From assembly GCF_002252565.1 (NCBI RefSeq), contig NZ_NPML01000018.1, positions 365,907-429,906 of the forward strand: a DNA stretch of 64,000 nucleotides. Direction: 5' to 3'. The translations under genes and the position numbers were made by a program. Shown piece after piece: positions 44,172 to 53,286 of the stretch; the first letter of the stretch is position 1, and each line of letters begins with the position of its first letter. Source of the DNA: Petroclostridium xylanilyticum (GTDB lineage Bacteria > Bacillota > Clostridia > SK-Y3). The notes under the pieces are model-generated. The model ran no database searches, was not told the origin of the DNA, and worked only from the letters and a program-made list of their open reading frames with translations.

Positions 44172-46772
44172 CTATATTCCATTATAAGCTTTTATATAAA
44201 TATCTTTTAATTCCGATACCAACGGCATTCTTGGGTTGGCTGTAGTACACTGGTCTTCAAAAGCTTTATCCGCAAGCTCATCTACAACTTTCATAAACTG
44301 GTCTTCTGATATGCCGAAATCCCTTATAGCCAGGGGCATTTCCAGCTTTCTCATCAGATCCAATATTGTAGATATCAGGCAGTCGACGCCCTCCTCTGTA
44401 GTGCTGCAGGGCAGTCTGAGATATTTGGCTATTTCTGCATACTTTTTATCTGCGATATAATATTCATATTTGGGGAATGCAGTAAACTTGGTCGGTTTTG
44501 AAGCATTATATCTAATAACGTGAGGGAGCAAAACAGCATTAGCCCTGCCGTGAGGCACATGAAATTCGCCGCCTAATTTGTGTGCCAGACTGTGATTTAT
44601 TCCTAAAAATGCATTGGTAAAGGCCATACCTGCTATGCATGATGCATTATGCATTTTTTCACGGGCCTCCTGGTCATCACCATTCATATAAACTTTCGGC
44701 AGGTATTCAAATACTAGCTGGATAGCCTTCATAGCAAGCGCATCAGTGTAATCGGAAGCCATAACCGATACATAAGCTTCAATTGCATGAGTTAAGACAT
44801 CCATCCCTGTATCTGCTGTTACACGTGGTGGTACTGACTGCACAAATTCCGGGTCAATGATAGCGATGTCCGGTGTCAATTCATAATCAGCCAGCGGATA
44901 TTTCGTTTCTTTTTCCGGGTCAGTGATAACTGTAAAAGATGTAACCTCAGAACCTGTACCCGAAGTAGTGGGAATAGCCACCAACTTTGCTTTATTCCCA
45001 AGGGGAGGATATTTAAATACTCTCTTGCGGATATCCATAAATTTCATGCGAAGGTCGTCAAAATCAGTTTCAGGATGTTCATAAAACAACCATATTGCTT
45101 TGGCAGCATCAATTGCCGAGCCTCCCCCTAGGGCAATAATAACATCAGGCTTAAAAGCCCCTGCTGCTTTAACACCTTCTCTTACAGTATTAACTGTCGG
45201 GTCCGGTTGTACCCTGTCAAAAATCTCTGAATGCACATAGTTCCTGCCAACACGTTTTCTTAAATGATACAGGACTTTTTCCACATAACCTAATTTGACC
45301 ATCATTTCGTCTGTAACAATAAACGCCCTTGAAATTCCAGGCATTTTTGAAAGATATTGGACAGAGCCGGGTTGAAAATATATCTTCTCAGGTATTTTAA
45401 ACCACTGCATATTATACCTTCTCCTTGCCACACGTTTTTTATTGATTAGATTTACTGCAGTAACATTTGCAGTTGTACTATTTCTGCCAAAAGAACCGCA
45501 TCCCAGTGTAAGTGAAGGCATGGTGGTATTATATATATCGCCGATTGCCCCATGGCTGGAGGGTTGATTAACAATTATCCGTCCGGTATTTACCTTTTCT
45601 GCAAACTCATTGATTACACCGTCATCGTTAGAATGGATAACTGCAGAATGGCCGGATCCTCCAAAATTGACCATTTCTACTGACCTCTGGATTCCTTCTT
45701 TTGAGTTGTTTACTTTAAAACAAGCCAGAATCGGACTTAATTTTTCCCTGGACAAAGGATATTCCGGGCCTACCCCTTCTATTTCAGCAACCAGTATTTT
45801 TGTTTCCTTCGGAACTTCCATTCCTGCCATTTGTGCAATGGTATAAGCTGATTGACCCACAATCTGTGGATTCATTGCACATTTTTCCTCATCAATAGCA
45901 AGCTTTTCTAATTTTTTCCGCTCTTCTTCATTAACAAAATAACAGCCGTGTTCCTTCATATAATCCGTGACAGTTTCATAGATATCCTTATCTATAATAA
46001 CTGCCTGTTCGGATGCACAGATCATGCCATTATCAAAGGTTTTTGAAATAATCAAATCTGTTACTGCCCTCTTTATATCTGCTGTCTTTTCTATGTAACA
46101 GGGTACATTACCAGGACCCACTCCTAATGCAGGTTTTCCGGCACTATACGCCGCTTTAACCATGGATGAACCGCCCGTAGCCAGGATCAAAGAAATACCG
46201 TCATTTTTCATTAAGGCCTGAGTAGCCGCTATAGAAGGTTCTTCAATCCACTGAATACAATATTCAGGTGCCCCCGCTTTAACTGCCGCATCCCTCACAA
46301 CCCTGGCGGATTCTGCACTGCATTGCTGGGAACTGGGATGGAAAGCAAATATAATCGGATTTCTTGTTTTCATTGCAATAATACATTTAAACAATGTTGT
46401 AGAGGTAGGATTTGTAACCGGAGTGATACCGGCAATCACCCCCACCGGTTCTGCTATTTCGAAATAGTCTTCTTCTTCGTTTTCGTCAATAATACCAACT
46501 GTTTTCTGATATTTTATGCTGTGATAAATATACTCAGTAGCAAAAAGGTTCTTAATAATTTTATCTTCATAAACTCCTCTTTTTGTTTCTTCAACTGCCA
46601 GTTTTGCCAGTCTCATATGGTTAGCCAATCCTGCAAGTACCATTTCTTTAACAATATGGTCTACCTGTTCCTGATTTAATTTAACCATCTCTTTCAGTGC
46701 CATCTTACCATTTTCGACTAAGGTTTCTATCACATCAGGTATTTCCCTGTCAGTTTTGTTTTGTTCAGTCAT
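44172..46772 (-). CDS. adhE: Bifunctional aldehyde/alcohol dehydrogenase
   Basis: 866 aa, the standard AdhE length. The N-terminal acetaldehyde dehydrogenase half carries catalytic Cys252 (DNGMICASEQ) and NAD-binding GVIAGITPVTNP. The C-terminal iron-dependent alcohol dehydrogenase half carries GGGSAIDAAKA and the metal-ligand region (HAIEAYVS, NHSLAHKLGG, HVPHGRANA). It reduces acetyl-CoA to ethanol and regenerates NAD+ in fermentation. Single gene, upstream of the ncRNA on the same strand. Confidence 0.95.
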   Translation of the reverse strand: MTEQNKTDREIPDVIETLVENGKMALKEMVKLNQEQVDHIVKEMVLAGLANHMRLAKLAVEETKRGVYEDKIIKNLFATEYIYHSIKYQKTVGIIDENEEEDYFEIAEPVGVIAGITPVTNPTSTTLFKCIIAMKTRNPIIFAFHPSSQQCSAESARVVRDAAVKAGAPEYCIQWIEEPSIAATQALMKNDGISLILATGGSSMVKAAYSAGKPALGVGPGNVPCYIEKTADIKRAVTDLIISKTFDNGMICASEQAVIIDKDIYETVTDYMKEHGCYFVNEEERKKLEKLAIDEEKCAMNPQIVGQSAYTIAQMAGMEVPKETKILVAEIEGVGPEYPLSREKLSPILACFKVNNSKEGIQRSVEMVNFGGSGHSAVIHSNDDGVINEFAEKVNTGRIIVNQPSSHGAIGDIYNTTMPSLTLGCGSFGRNSTTANVTAVNLINKKRVARRRYNMQWFKIPEKIYFQPGSVQYLSKMPGISRAFIVTDEMMVKLGYVEKVLYHLRKRVGRNYVHSEIFDRVQPDPTVNTVREGVKAAGAFKPDVIIALGGGSAIDAAKAIWLFYEHPETDFDDLRMKFMDIRKRVFKYPPLGNKAKLVAIPTTSGTGSEVTSFTVITDPEKETKYPLADYELTPDIAIIDPEFVQSVPPRVTADTGMDVLTHAIEAYVSVMASDYTDALAMKAIQLVFEYLPKVYMNGDDQEAREKMHNASCIAGMAFTNAFLGINHSLAHKLGGEFHVPHGRANAVLLPHVIRYNASKPTKFTAFPKYEYYIADKKYAEIAKYLRLPCSTTEEGVDCLISTILDLMRKLEMPLAIRDFGISEDQFMKVVDELADKAFEDQCTTANPRMPLVSELKDIYIKAYNGI

Positions 46773-47111
46773 GTTAATCCTCCTATCTTATATAACACTA
46801 CTTTTTTCCTTTATATAGTTTGATAATAAATTAGATTTTTATTTACAGATTAATGAAATGGAAATGATTACAAAAATTTAATATAAAGAACTGAAAATTT
46901 CAATATTAAATTCCATACATTTTATGGTAAATATGTATAATGTTAACGTGCTGCACTCAGTCATTGGATGTCAAGGTATTAGTGCCGGCTAAAAAAATCC
47001 GCAAATCTATCAAATTTCCGATGTAAAATTACGTATTTGTGTGATAAAATAAAAAGAAAACAACAATTGATCTGGTGCTTCTTATGTACTTTTTTCAAGG
47101 TGAATCTTTTT
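46773..47111. other. Gene-free adhE upstream region
   Basis: About 340 bp, AT-rich, no gene seen. It should contain the adhE promoter; I did not find an unambiguous operator. Confidence 0.4.
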
Positions 47112-47324
47112 TTAACACTTCCGTGTATGCCCATAGGGTATTTCACTTAGACTTCTAAATTTAATTGTATAATCTACTAAATTCTCTGTATTTCTGCCAG
47201 TTCCCTGTATATCTAATTCTATCTTGTATCTTACATCAATTTCATCTCTATACTTTGTTTCAATTTTTCTTTTAATGTCTTGAAAATAATTTGGTTCTGC
47301 CTTTTTATCTTCACAAACAATCAA
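47112..47324 (-). pseudogene. RloB-like protein, N-terminal fragment
   Basis: 70 residues containing IVCEDKKAEPNYF and a GTGRNTENLVDYT motif, as in the TOPRIM-like N-terminus of RloB defence proteins, which are usually about 200 aa. The rest is missing. It overlaps the end of the ImmA-like fragment by 4 bp. Confidence 0.55.
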
Positions 47325-47806
47325 ATACCTATAGCAAGTCCCTCCACTTCTTTTTTGATTTTCTTTTTTAAAGTCATCAAAAAATTATAGTTATCTTTAT
47401 GGCAGGAAACATCAGGATTTTCTTTCATAATATTACGTATTGTTTTCTCTAAGCCTCCTAAACTTACAATATAGGAAGGTTCTACTAATTCTGAATCTAA
47501 TTCCAAATCTTTAAACTTTTCGACTAAATCGCTTGGTTCATTATCAAAATGTTCAAGAACTTTTTCTTTTAAATTCATATCATTAAACTTTATAACTGCT
47601 TCTTCAAACAATTCTATAAGAACTGTTTTATATGGTGCCTTGTATACATCCATGCATTTTATTACTCTATCAATAAAATTTTCATCTTCTAATGAATAGT
47701 AATAGTCATATACATTACCGAAAATCATTTTTGCTGCAAAATAATCTGCCTTTCTTTCATTTAAATCCATATCATAAGAACCTTGAAAAATAAATATATC
47801 AGGCAC
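47321..47806 (-). pseudogene. ImmA/IrrE-type peptidase, C-terminal fragment
   Basis: 161 residues beginning just before NERKADYFAAKMIFG, the metal-ligand glutamate/FA motif of ImmA/IrrE peptidases. The HExxH motif that should precede it is absent. Upstream minus-strand codons end at a stop at the same point (HVTNPIATTILDKLSA), from another lost gene. Probably debris of a mobile or defence locus. Confidence 0.5.
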
Positions 47807-48072
47807 TTAATTTATCCAAAATGGTTGTTGCTATTGGGTTTGTAACATGATTTACCTGTTTACTTTTAGCATCTTTTGATGTTACATTAATAATGTACAC
47901 AATATTATTTACCTTAACTTAGACGATGTCCGGTAAAAACTTAACAGTTTCACCAACTGTATTAACGCTATTTTGCACTTGAAATATTTGTACAAAGGTA
48001 AATGAAATAAATACTATTGAAAAATATCCTTCTAGCTTCTTGATACTTCGTAATCAAATGTACATTCAACCC

Positions 48073-48243
48073 TTTAATTATATCCATAAATACTTAAATA
48101 TTTAGTCTTCACTTATCCACAACCACTGAAATTTTTCTTTAAGTTTTCAACAAAACTTTCTCATTTATATCGTCCCATTTCGGTCTGTCCAAAATCATTT
48201 TTTAGCAAATAGAGTTTTTAGCAAGAAAATGAGCATGAAAAAA
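48073..48243. repeat. 170-bp dispersed repeat, copy 2
   Basis: Direct-repeat partner of 40332-40501. It lies just outside the prophage attachment remnant. The stretch 47807-48072 has no other supported feature. Confidence 0.7.
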
Positions 48244-48274
48244 GGATTTGAATTTATCTTCAAACCCTTGCTAC

Positions 48275-48334
48275 TGGCGGAGAGAGAGGGATTCGAACCC
48301 TCGGTAGGGTATTAGCCTACACACGATTTCCAGT
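48275..48334 (-). tRNA. tRNA-Ser(GGA) 3' fragment, prophage attachment site
   Basis: The minus strand shows the anticodon arm with loop CTGGAAA (GGA anticodon), a long variable arm, the T arm GAGGGTTCGAATCCCTC and an encoded CCA end. The acceptor 5' strand and D arm are absent: upstream sequence is unrelated. This is what remains when an element integrates in a tRNA 3' half and carries a replacement to the other junction, which must lie beyond 64000. Confidence 0.75.
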
Positions 48335-48380
48335 CGTATTTAATACCAAACTATATTATTCGTAATTTTCCTGTATCGTA

Positions 48381-48447
48381 GGCGCGGCAATGGATTGACG
48401 GATTTGCCTAAAGGTAAAACAATCCATTGCCGACGCTTATTTTTTTT
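48381..48447 (+). terminator. Strong hairpin terminator near the att site
   Basis: GGCAATGGATTG and CAATCCATTGCC form a 12-bp perfect stem, extended by GCG/CGC, followed on the plus strand by TTATTTTTTTT. Confidence 0.7.
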
Positions 48448-48474
48448 ATAAAAAGTCACAATTTTGTCACAATT

Positions 48475-48636
48475 TCATTTATGTAGACTGTCTATGATGT
48501 ATGCGCATAAAGTACATATATTTTTGTCGCCTGTTTTACGTGCCAACGATAATAATAATTCTCTCTTAAATTGAGTATTATTTATGTACCCACTTTTTAT
48601 GATTTTTATTAACTCCAAAAGCGCATTATTATACAT
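48475..48636 (-). CDS. Small hypothetical protein (53 aa)
   Basis: AGGAGGCGATTGATC precedes the ATG at 48636. The 53-aa product is helical (LLELIKIIKSGYINNTQF ... CTLCAYIIDSLHK) with a CxxC. A longer upstream frame to 48771 has no ribosome site. No family recognised. Confidence 0.5.
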   Translation of the reverse strand: MYNNALLELIKIIKSGYINNTQFKRELLLSLARKTGDKNICTLCAYIIDSLHK

Positions 48637-48923
48637 GATCAATCGCCTCCTGTTTTTGTTATTCGAACATTTGTTCTTATTATAAAACATAACAATTCCC
48701 AATTCAATGCGTAACATGTAAAAATTAGGATATTTAATCCAGATTCGACAAACGTTTCTAAAATTCGACATAAAATCATGATTATATATAAAAAAATAAT
48801 TTTAAAATTATTAATTATTTATGCAAATTAACTATATTATTTCGACAAAATATAACAAATTTAAGACTATGCACTTGGTATAATATATATTTGTAATTAC
48901 TTAAAATTAGGAGGGTGTCATGA

Positions 48924-49337
48924 ATGAAAATCTTTAAAAAGTGGTGGTTTTGGGTTATTGTAATTGTGGTCATAGGAGCTATAGGTTCTGCATCGAACAG
49001 CAAGAATTCGCAACCTTCTCAGACAATACAAACACAGCAGACTCAAGAAACAAAACAAGCTGAGCAGCCTACAAAAACTCAGGAATCTGAAGAGAATGTT
49101 AATAAGCCTACAATAACAAAAGATGAATTTGACAAAATTCAAAATGGCATGACTTATGAAGAAGTTACAAAAATAATAGGCGGTCCAGGAGAACTTGTTT
49201 CTGAAACTGGAGAAAAGGGTGCCGATTTTTATACTGTAGTGTATCAGTATAAAGGAGAAGGTTCATTAGGCGCAAATGCTAATTTAATATTCCAAGGTGG
49301 TAAATTGCAAAGCAAGGCACAATTTGGGTTAAAATAA
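48924..49337 (+). CDS. Exported protein with SmpA/DUF3862-like domain
   Basis: 137 aa, TAGGAGGGTG upstream. One N-terminal helix (about 8-24), a Gln/Thr/Glu-rich linker (25-65), then a small domain starting ITKDEFDKIQNGMTYEEVTKIIGGPGE, typical of SmpA/OmlA- and BLIP-like folds (DUF3862). It lies at the prophage edge on the strand opposite the structural genes, as phage cargo often does. Role unknown. Confidence 0.75.
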   Translation: MKIFKKWWFWVIVIVVIGAIGSASNSKNSQPSQTIQTQQTQETKQAEQPTKTQESEENVNKPTITKDEFDKIQNGMTYEEVTKIIGGPGELVSETGEKGADFYTVVYQYKGEGSLGANANLIFQGGKLQSKAQFGLK

Positions 49338-49353
49338 CTTAAAGTGAGTTAAA

Positions 49354-49389
49354 TGAGCCTCCTAGCACTTAATAGGAGCTCGTTTTTTT
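49354..49389 (+). terminator. Terminator of the DUF3862-like gene
   Basis: GAGCCTCCTA and TAGGAGCTC form the stem, followed by TTTTTTT. A second GC-rich hairpin with flanking A and T runs lies at 49457-49485. Confidence 0.75.
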
Positions 49390-49577
49390 CAGAAAATAAA
49401 AGTTCAACATAATGATATTCCCATATTTTCTCTATCCTCCCTTCCCCGCCCACCATAAAACCCCCGGCTCAGGTCCCGGGGTTTTAATCACTCAAAACCT
49501 CAAGCAAAAGTAGTATTTTTTACTTTCCACGTTTTTTCTATCAATTTGCAGTTTTTATAATATTTCCTATATACTTA

Positions 49578-49606
49578 TTGACATACGTATAAAACACGTG
49601 TATAAT
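49578..49606 (+). promoter_or_regulatory. hicAB promoter with embedded palindromes
   Basis: TTGACA (49578-49583), 17 bp, TATAAT (49601-49606). The spacer holds ATACGTAT and ACACGTGT palindromes, likely operator half-sites for autoregulation by the antitoxin. Confidence 0.75.
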
Positions 49607-49626
49607 ATAATTAAGAGGTGAGGTTA

Positions 49627-49806
49627 ATGAAGCGCAGGGACTTGATAAAACGACTTAAAGATGCGGGATGGGAAATAACAAGCGGAGCGAAACACGACAT
49701 GGCAAAGCACCCTAATAAACAAGGCATTAAAATTCCAATCCCCCGGCATACTGAAATTAACGAGTACACTGCAAACCAAATCCTTAAAGAAGCAGGGCTG
49801 AAATAA
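49627..49806 (+). CDS. hicA: HicA mRNA interferase toxin
   Basis: 59 aa from the ATG at 49627 (GAGGTGAGG upstream), with KRRDLIKRLKDAGW, the catalytic His in SGAKHDMAKHP, and IPIPRH. HicA is a dsRNA-binding-fold ribonuclease that stops growth by cutting mRNA. It is followed by its antitoxin gene, the usual HicAB order. Confidence 0.9.
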   Translation: MKRRDLIKRLKDAGWEITSGAKHDMAKHPNKQGIKIPIPRHTEINEYTANQILKEAGLK

Positions 49807-49865
49807 GCCCTACTTCTGGATATTATATATATATATATTAAAAATATCGAAAGGAGTTGTTGTTT

Positions 49866-50258
49866 ATGAAATATGTTTATCCTGCTATTTTTACCCCTCT
49901 TGAAAATGGTGAATACTCTATTAAGGTCCCAGACTTACCAGGTTGCGTAACATGTGGCAAGGATTTGCCTAATGCTATTGAAATGGCCCAGGATGCCGTA
50001 GCAATGTGGCTTTGCGATGCGGAAGACAACAACGAAACTATACCTAAGGCTTCAAATGTGTTTGATATACGCTGTGAAAAAACAGAGTTTGTAAACCTTA
50101 TCGTAGTAGATACGGTAGAATATCGTAATTTGAATGATAGCAGGGCTATTAAAAAAACATTAACCATACCTAACTGGTTAAATACAAAAGCCGAAAAGGC
50201 GGGAATCAATTTTTCACAGGTTCTGCAAGAAGCATTAAGGGAACGCTTGCATATTTAA
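49866..50258 (+). CDS. hicB: HicB antitoxin
   Basis: 130 aa from the ATG at 49866 (AAAGGAG at 9-nt spacing). The N-terminal partial RNase H-like fold contains GEYSIKVPDLPGCVTCG, and the C-terminal ribbon-helix-helix-like segment (KTLTIPNWLNTKAEKAGINFSQVLQEAL) should bind the operator in the hicAB promoter. It neutralises HicA and stabilises the prophage. Confidence 0.9.
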   Translation: MKYVYPAIFTPLENGEYSIKVPDLPGCVTCGKDLPNAIEMAQDAVAMWLCDAEDNNETIPKASNVFDIRCEKTEFVNLIVVDTVEYRNLNDSRAIKKTLTIPNWLNTKAEKAGINFSQVLQEALRERLHI

Positions 50259-50261
50259 TCA

Positions 50262-50292
50262 AAACGCCCCCAGGCTCAACCCGGGGGCTTAT
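50262..50292. terminator. Bidirectional terminator, hicB / prophage late operon
   Basis: GCCCCCAGG and CCCGGGGGC around a short loop, flanked by AAAA and TTATT, between convergent genes. Confidence 0.75.
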
Positions 50293-50470
50293 TATTCTGT
50301 GGCATCTCCAGGGCTGTGGACTTACCGAAGTAGTAACCTATTATCGGACCCACTATTGCCACAAATTCCTGTGGGATTGACTTCCCAGTAACAATACAAT
50401 ACCCGGTAAAAATAATATAAGCCGCTGACATCGCAAGGGCTATAGTTTTACGGGTTTCAATGCTCTTCAC
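50276..50470 (-). CDS. Small phage membrane protein (64 aa)
   Basis: GTG start at 50470 with TAGGAGGGATAAAC upstream. Two hydrophobic segments (about 10-28 and 36-48) and a polar Pro/Asn-rich tail. As the last gene of the lysis cluster it may be a second holin or spanin-like factor; no family recognised. Confidence 0.6.
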   Translation of the reverse strand: MKSIETRKTIALAMSAAYIIFTGYCIVTGKSIPQEFVAIVGPIIGYYFGKSTALEMPQNNKPPG

Positions 50471-50481
50471 GTTTATCCCTC

Positions 50482-51120
50482 CTATTCCTTATACCCCATC
50501 ATCCTTGCCATGAGCGCAAACAGTTCCCCACGGGTGACGGTATCGTCAAACCTTTTTTCACGAATGACTATGCCCTTTTCTTCCGTCAAAAACTTGTAGT
50601 ATTTTTCTGCCCAATGCTCGCTCATTTCCTTCAACTCCTTCTCAATCATACCTAAAAATTCCGGCCACCTGCCCGTATCCCTCAGTATCCGCGGGCAATT
50701 CTTCCCGCTCCAGTCGTAGTGCTGCTTCACCCGGTCAATACCCCATTTTCGTTCATGTAGCAGCTTCGCCACAAGCTCCGCAACATTTTGCAATGTCTTT
50801 TCTCTATCCCCACTTTCACATATCTCCACTCCTATACTTTTTGTGTTTCCGGGACCCCTGCCGTCCCCGGCGTGCCAGGCTACCTCATTGAGCGGTATGC
50901 ACTCAACGGCCTCTTTCTCATCAACAACAACATGGAATGATGCCGTCGCTATGTTGTTTGAGTTTGTCAGCCATGCCCGTTCCTGCCTGGCTGTGCTGGA
51001 CGGGTTTGCTGTGCTATGGATTGTTACATATTCCGGCGTCATGGATATTCCCGGACGTCTGTTTTTGGCTGTAGATGTTGGTATATGGTCTACTATGTAT
51101 GTGTACGGCATATCACTCAT
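50482..51120 (-). CDS. N-acetylmuramoyl-L-alanine amidase (endolysin)
   Basis: 212 aa. The Amidase_2/PGRP domain has zinc ligands in VTIHSTA, WHAGDG and KQHYDW..NCP. The C-terminal ~40 residues (REKRFDDTVTRGELFALMARM) resemble one SLH-type repeat and may bind the cell wall. It cleaves peptidoglycan for host lysis. The start overlaps the holin end by 8 bp. Confidence 0.92.
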   Translation of the reverse strand: MSDMPYTYIVDHIPTSTAKNRRPGISMTPEYVTIHSTANPSSTARQERAWLTNSNNIATASFHVVVDEKEAVECIPLNEVAWHAGDGRGPGNTKSIGVEICESGDREKTLQNVAELVAKLLHERKWGIDRVKQHYDWSGKNCPRILRDTGRWPEFLGMIEKELKEMSEHWAEKYYKFLTEEKGIVIREKRFDDTVTRGELFALMARMMGYKE

Positions 51121-51508
51121 TCTCCTTCCCCTGCAACACTTTCACAGCTTTTTGGATTTGCGAAGGCACTGGTATGCCTGCCCTCCCGACATTTTCGATA
51201 ATAGACAAGAGCTCGTTTGAGAGGTAGAAAAATATAGTCGCATCCCTCAAAATATGCTGGTTGCCCATTGCTGCATCAATGAGGTTTGCTATAGCCACTA
51301 CAGCAAATATGCAAACCTTCTTTGCTATGCCCTTTAAACCTGTTTTACTGCTCAATTCCCCCTCTATGGCCGCAGCTAAAAAACCAGTAGCGTAATCTAT
51401 CACCACAAATCCAAGCAATATTCCAAGCAATGCGCTCCACCCCCCAAAAAGATAGGAGGCAAGCGCGCCTCCTGATGTAACTATGATGTTATACAGTTTT
51501 TTCTCCAC
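51113..51508 (-). CDS. Phage holin (toxin secretion/lysis family)
   Basis: 131 aa, three or four helices (about 11-44, 64-82), the pattern of phage_holin_4_1. It forms the pore that releases the downstream endolysin. Confidence 0.85.
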   Translation of the reverse strand: MEKKLYNIIVTSGGALASYLFGGWSALLGILLGFVVIDYATGFLAAAIEGELSSKTGLKGIAKKVCIFAVVAIANLIDAAMGNQHILRDATIFFYLSNELLSIIENVGRAGIPVPSQIQKAVKVLQGKENE

Positions 51509-51511
51509 GTG

Positions 51512-51658
51512 CTATACACCTCCTGCCAAATACTCAGCCACCGCAATTCGGTATTCCTCAGGTACTGCCTTTTTTATATTGCCTTCCGTGGGTTCTAAGT
51601 CCCACCTGCCGATTTTTACGAGGTAAGCATAAGATACAACAAGATACTGTTTAAGCAT
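51512..51658 (-). CDS. XkdX/CD1375-like small phage protein
   Basis: 48 aa beginning MLKQYLVVSYAYLVKIGRW, ending just before the holin gene, with GGAGGCGATGTTA-type sequence upstream inside the preceding gene. Short proteins with YAYLVKIGR at this position in PBSX-like operons are common. Confidence 0.7.
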   Translation of the reverse strand: MLKQYLVVSYAYLVKIGRWDLEPTEGNIKKAVPEEYRIAVAEYLAGGV

Positions 51659-51962
51659 TTAACATCGCCTCCAATTGTGATATTCTGTTTTCCATATCAA
51701 TAATAGCCTCAGCCATAGCGGCTTTTTCTTCGTCGATGGGTTCGGGAGGAATTATATTGCCTTCCTCATCTGTAACATCAAACTGATTTTCTTTCAATTT
51801 TACATCAATAGGATTACCTTGCTCATCGAATACTACGTCAATCATATTAATATCAGTACAATGAGGTATATCAAATTGTAAGACAGGTTCATCACAAACA
51901 AACTCTCCATCACCTTCTAATATTCCTAACAATCTCCCAGACATAGTAATATATACTTGCAT
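51651..51962 (-). CDS. Phage tail-associated protein with C-terminal coiled coil
   Basis: 103 aa from the ATG at 51962 (GGAGGTGTAAC upstream). Acidic beta-like N-terminal part and a short C-terminal helix (AMAEAIIDMENRISQLEAML), as in XkdW-like or fibre-chaperone proteins. Exact role unknown. Confidence 0.65.
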   Translation of the reverse strand: MQVYITMSGRLLGILEGDGEFVCDEPVLQFDIPHCTDINMIDVVFDEQGNPIDVKLKENQFDVTDEEGNIIPPEPIDEEKAAMAEAIIDMENRISQLEAMLNA

Positions 51963-51963
51963 G

Positions 51964-52371
51964 TTACACCTCCAAAACGTAATTAACAAGTATTCTTGCA
52001 ATTATACTAGAACTACTTGTATTGTTGATACGAACTGTCATAGATGATTGAAATGGTAAATTCAATCGCCAAGAACCACCAATGTCACGGTTTGCGGAGT
52101 CGTAAAGTGTTATTTCTGCACATACGCTTGTCCCTGTTCCATCTTTTCCTATTAATAACCTAGCAAAATCGGCTGTGTTATAAACATCTTGTGAAAAAAC
52201 TGTAACATTGTCTATTATAATTTCAAATCTTTGTCCTGAAACACCCACTTGATTATCTAAATAAAAACATATTTCACGTAAAATTCCTTTACCTGTTACG
52301 TTCGCAATATTAAATACTGTACCTGGATTGACAGATGCAACAGAACTTGCTAAACTTCCTCTAAGTGCCAT
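51964..52371 (-). CDS. Phage structural protein, putative fibre-tip or receptor-binding protein
   Basis: 135 aa, beta-rich (LREICFYLDNQVGVSGQ, SSIIARILVNYV), just after the tail fibre gene (4 bp gap). Small proteins here usually cap or assist the fibre. No family recognised. Confidence 0.6.
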   Translation of the reverse strand: MALRGSLASSVASVNPGTVFNIANVTGKGILREICFYLDNQVGVSGQRFEIIIDNVTVFSQDVYNTADFARLLIGKDGTGTSVCAEITLYDSANRDIGGSWRLNLPFQSSMTVRINNTSSSSIIARILVNYVLEV

Positions 52372-52374
52372 ATA

Positions 52375-53286
52375 TTACACCCCCATAATTTGAAAATATA
52401 CGCTATCAGTGGTTTTTCCACTTGTAATTCCATTTGTAATATCAACTGCATGATAAGTATCTATCATATCCGCATCCAGCCCACTCCCTGCGCCGTCGTT
52501 GCCTGAGTGCCAGACTTTATAATTATTAGTACCTAAGTATATATCTGCTTTTGTTGGATCTTGTTTTCCTTTTATTCTTATTGTATTTGCTACATTACAA
52601 TCTTCTATTATTGTATCATCGCCCACGCCAATTGAACCACTTGAAATCCCGACTTGTAAACTGCCTCCGCTAATAGTTAAATTTCCCGTCATCGTATCCC
52701 CAGACTTGCTAACCTTTGTATCCACCTCTGCCTTCCTTGCAATATCATCGCTCGCACTCGGCGCTGCTACTTTTGCTCGTCCGCTTGCGTCACGCATGAT
52801 GATAGTGTTTGCTGTTGCTGTGGATGTTGCACCGTGGACAGATGTCAAGGCCGCATGTGAATTAAGGTCAGTATCTAACGCATACTGAGGATGTGGATCT
52901 GTAGCGTTTGCATGTGCATCCACCTTTGCTTGTGCTCCTGCAGGGGTTTCGTGTCCGCTGTGTGGTGCTGCTGCATCTATATGTGATTTTGCGCTGGCAA
53001 GAGTTATATCCGGTGTGTCCCACCAATTTGTTTTGCCTGTAATTGCCTTTATCCTGTTTGCTATCCAGTTAAATAGTTGGGCAATAGTTCCGTTACCTGG
53101 TAAGGATGGTGCCTGTGACTGGTCGACTGTTATTTGAGTGCCTGTTACGTCGATGTTTTCTATTTGCTGCTGTATATTACCAAACCCGGTATCAATTTTA
53201 TCCATATTACTGTTTATAACTCCAATATCAGCCGTTTCATTATCAAGAGGTTTTTCTAAATTTAAATTCGGTGTCAAATCCGGCAT
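52375..53286 (-). CDS. Phage tail fibre protein (XkdV-like)
   Basis: 303 aa from the ATG at 53286 (AAGGAGAGTGGTATA upstream). The N-terminal attachment region (PDLTPNLNLEKPLDNE) is typical of clostridial tail fibres. DAHANATDPHPQY and HAALTSVHG repeats, a TMTGNLTISGG motif and a VWHSGNDG motif follow. It recognises the host surface. Confidence 0.85.
   Translation of the reverse strand: MPDLTPNLNLEKPLDNETADIGVINSNMDKIDTGFGNIQQQIENIDVTGTQITVDQSQAPSLPGNGTIAQLFNWIANRIKAITGKTNWWDTPDITLASAKSHIDAAAPHSGHETPAGAQAKVDAHANATDPHPQYALDTDLNSHAALTSVHGATSTATANTIIMRDASGRAKVAAPSASDDIARKAEVDTKVSKSGDTMTGNLTISGGSLQVGISSGSIGVGDDTIIEDCNVANTIRIKGKQDPTKADIYLGTNNYKVWHSGNDGAGSGLDADMIDTYHAVDITNGITSGKTTDSVYFQIMGV

Noticed and set aside
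48275-48360. Complete tRNA-Ser gene
   Set aside because: The D arm and 5' acceptor strand cannot be found; only the 3' part is present.
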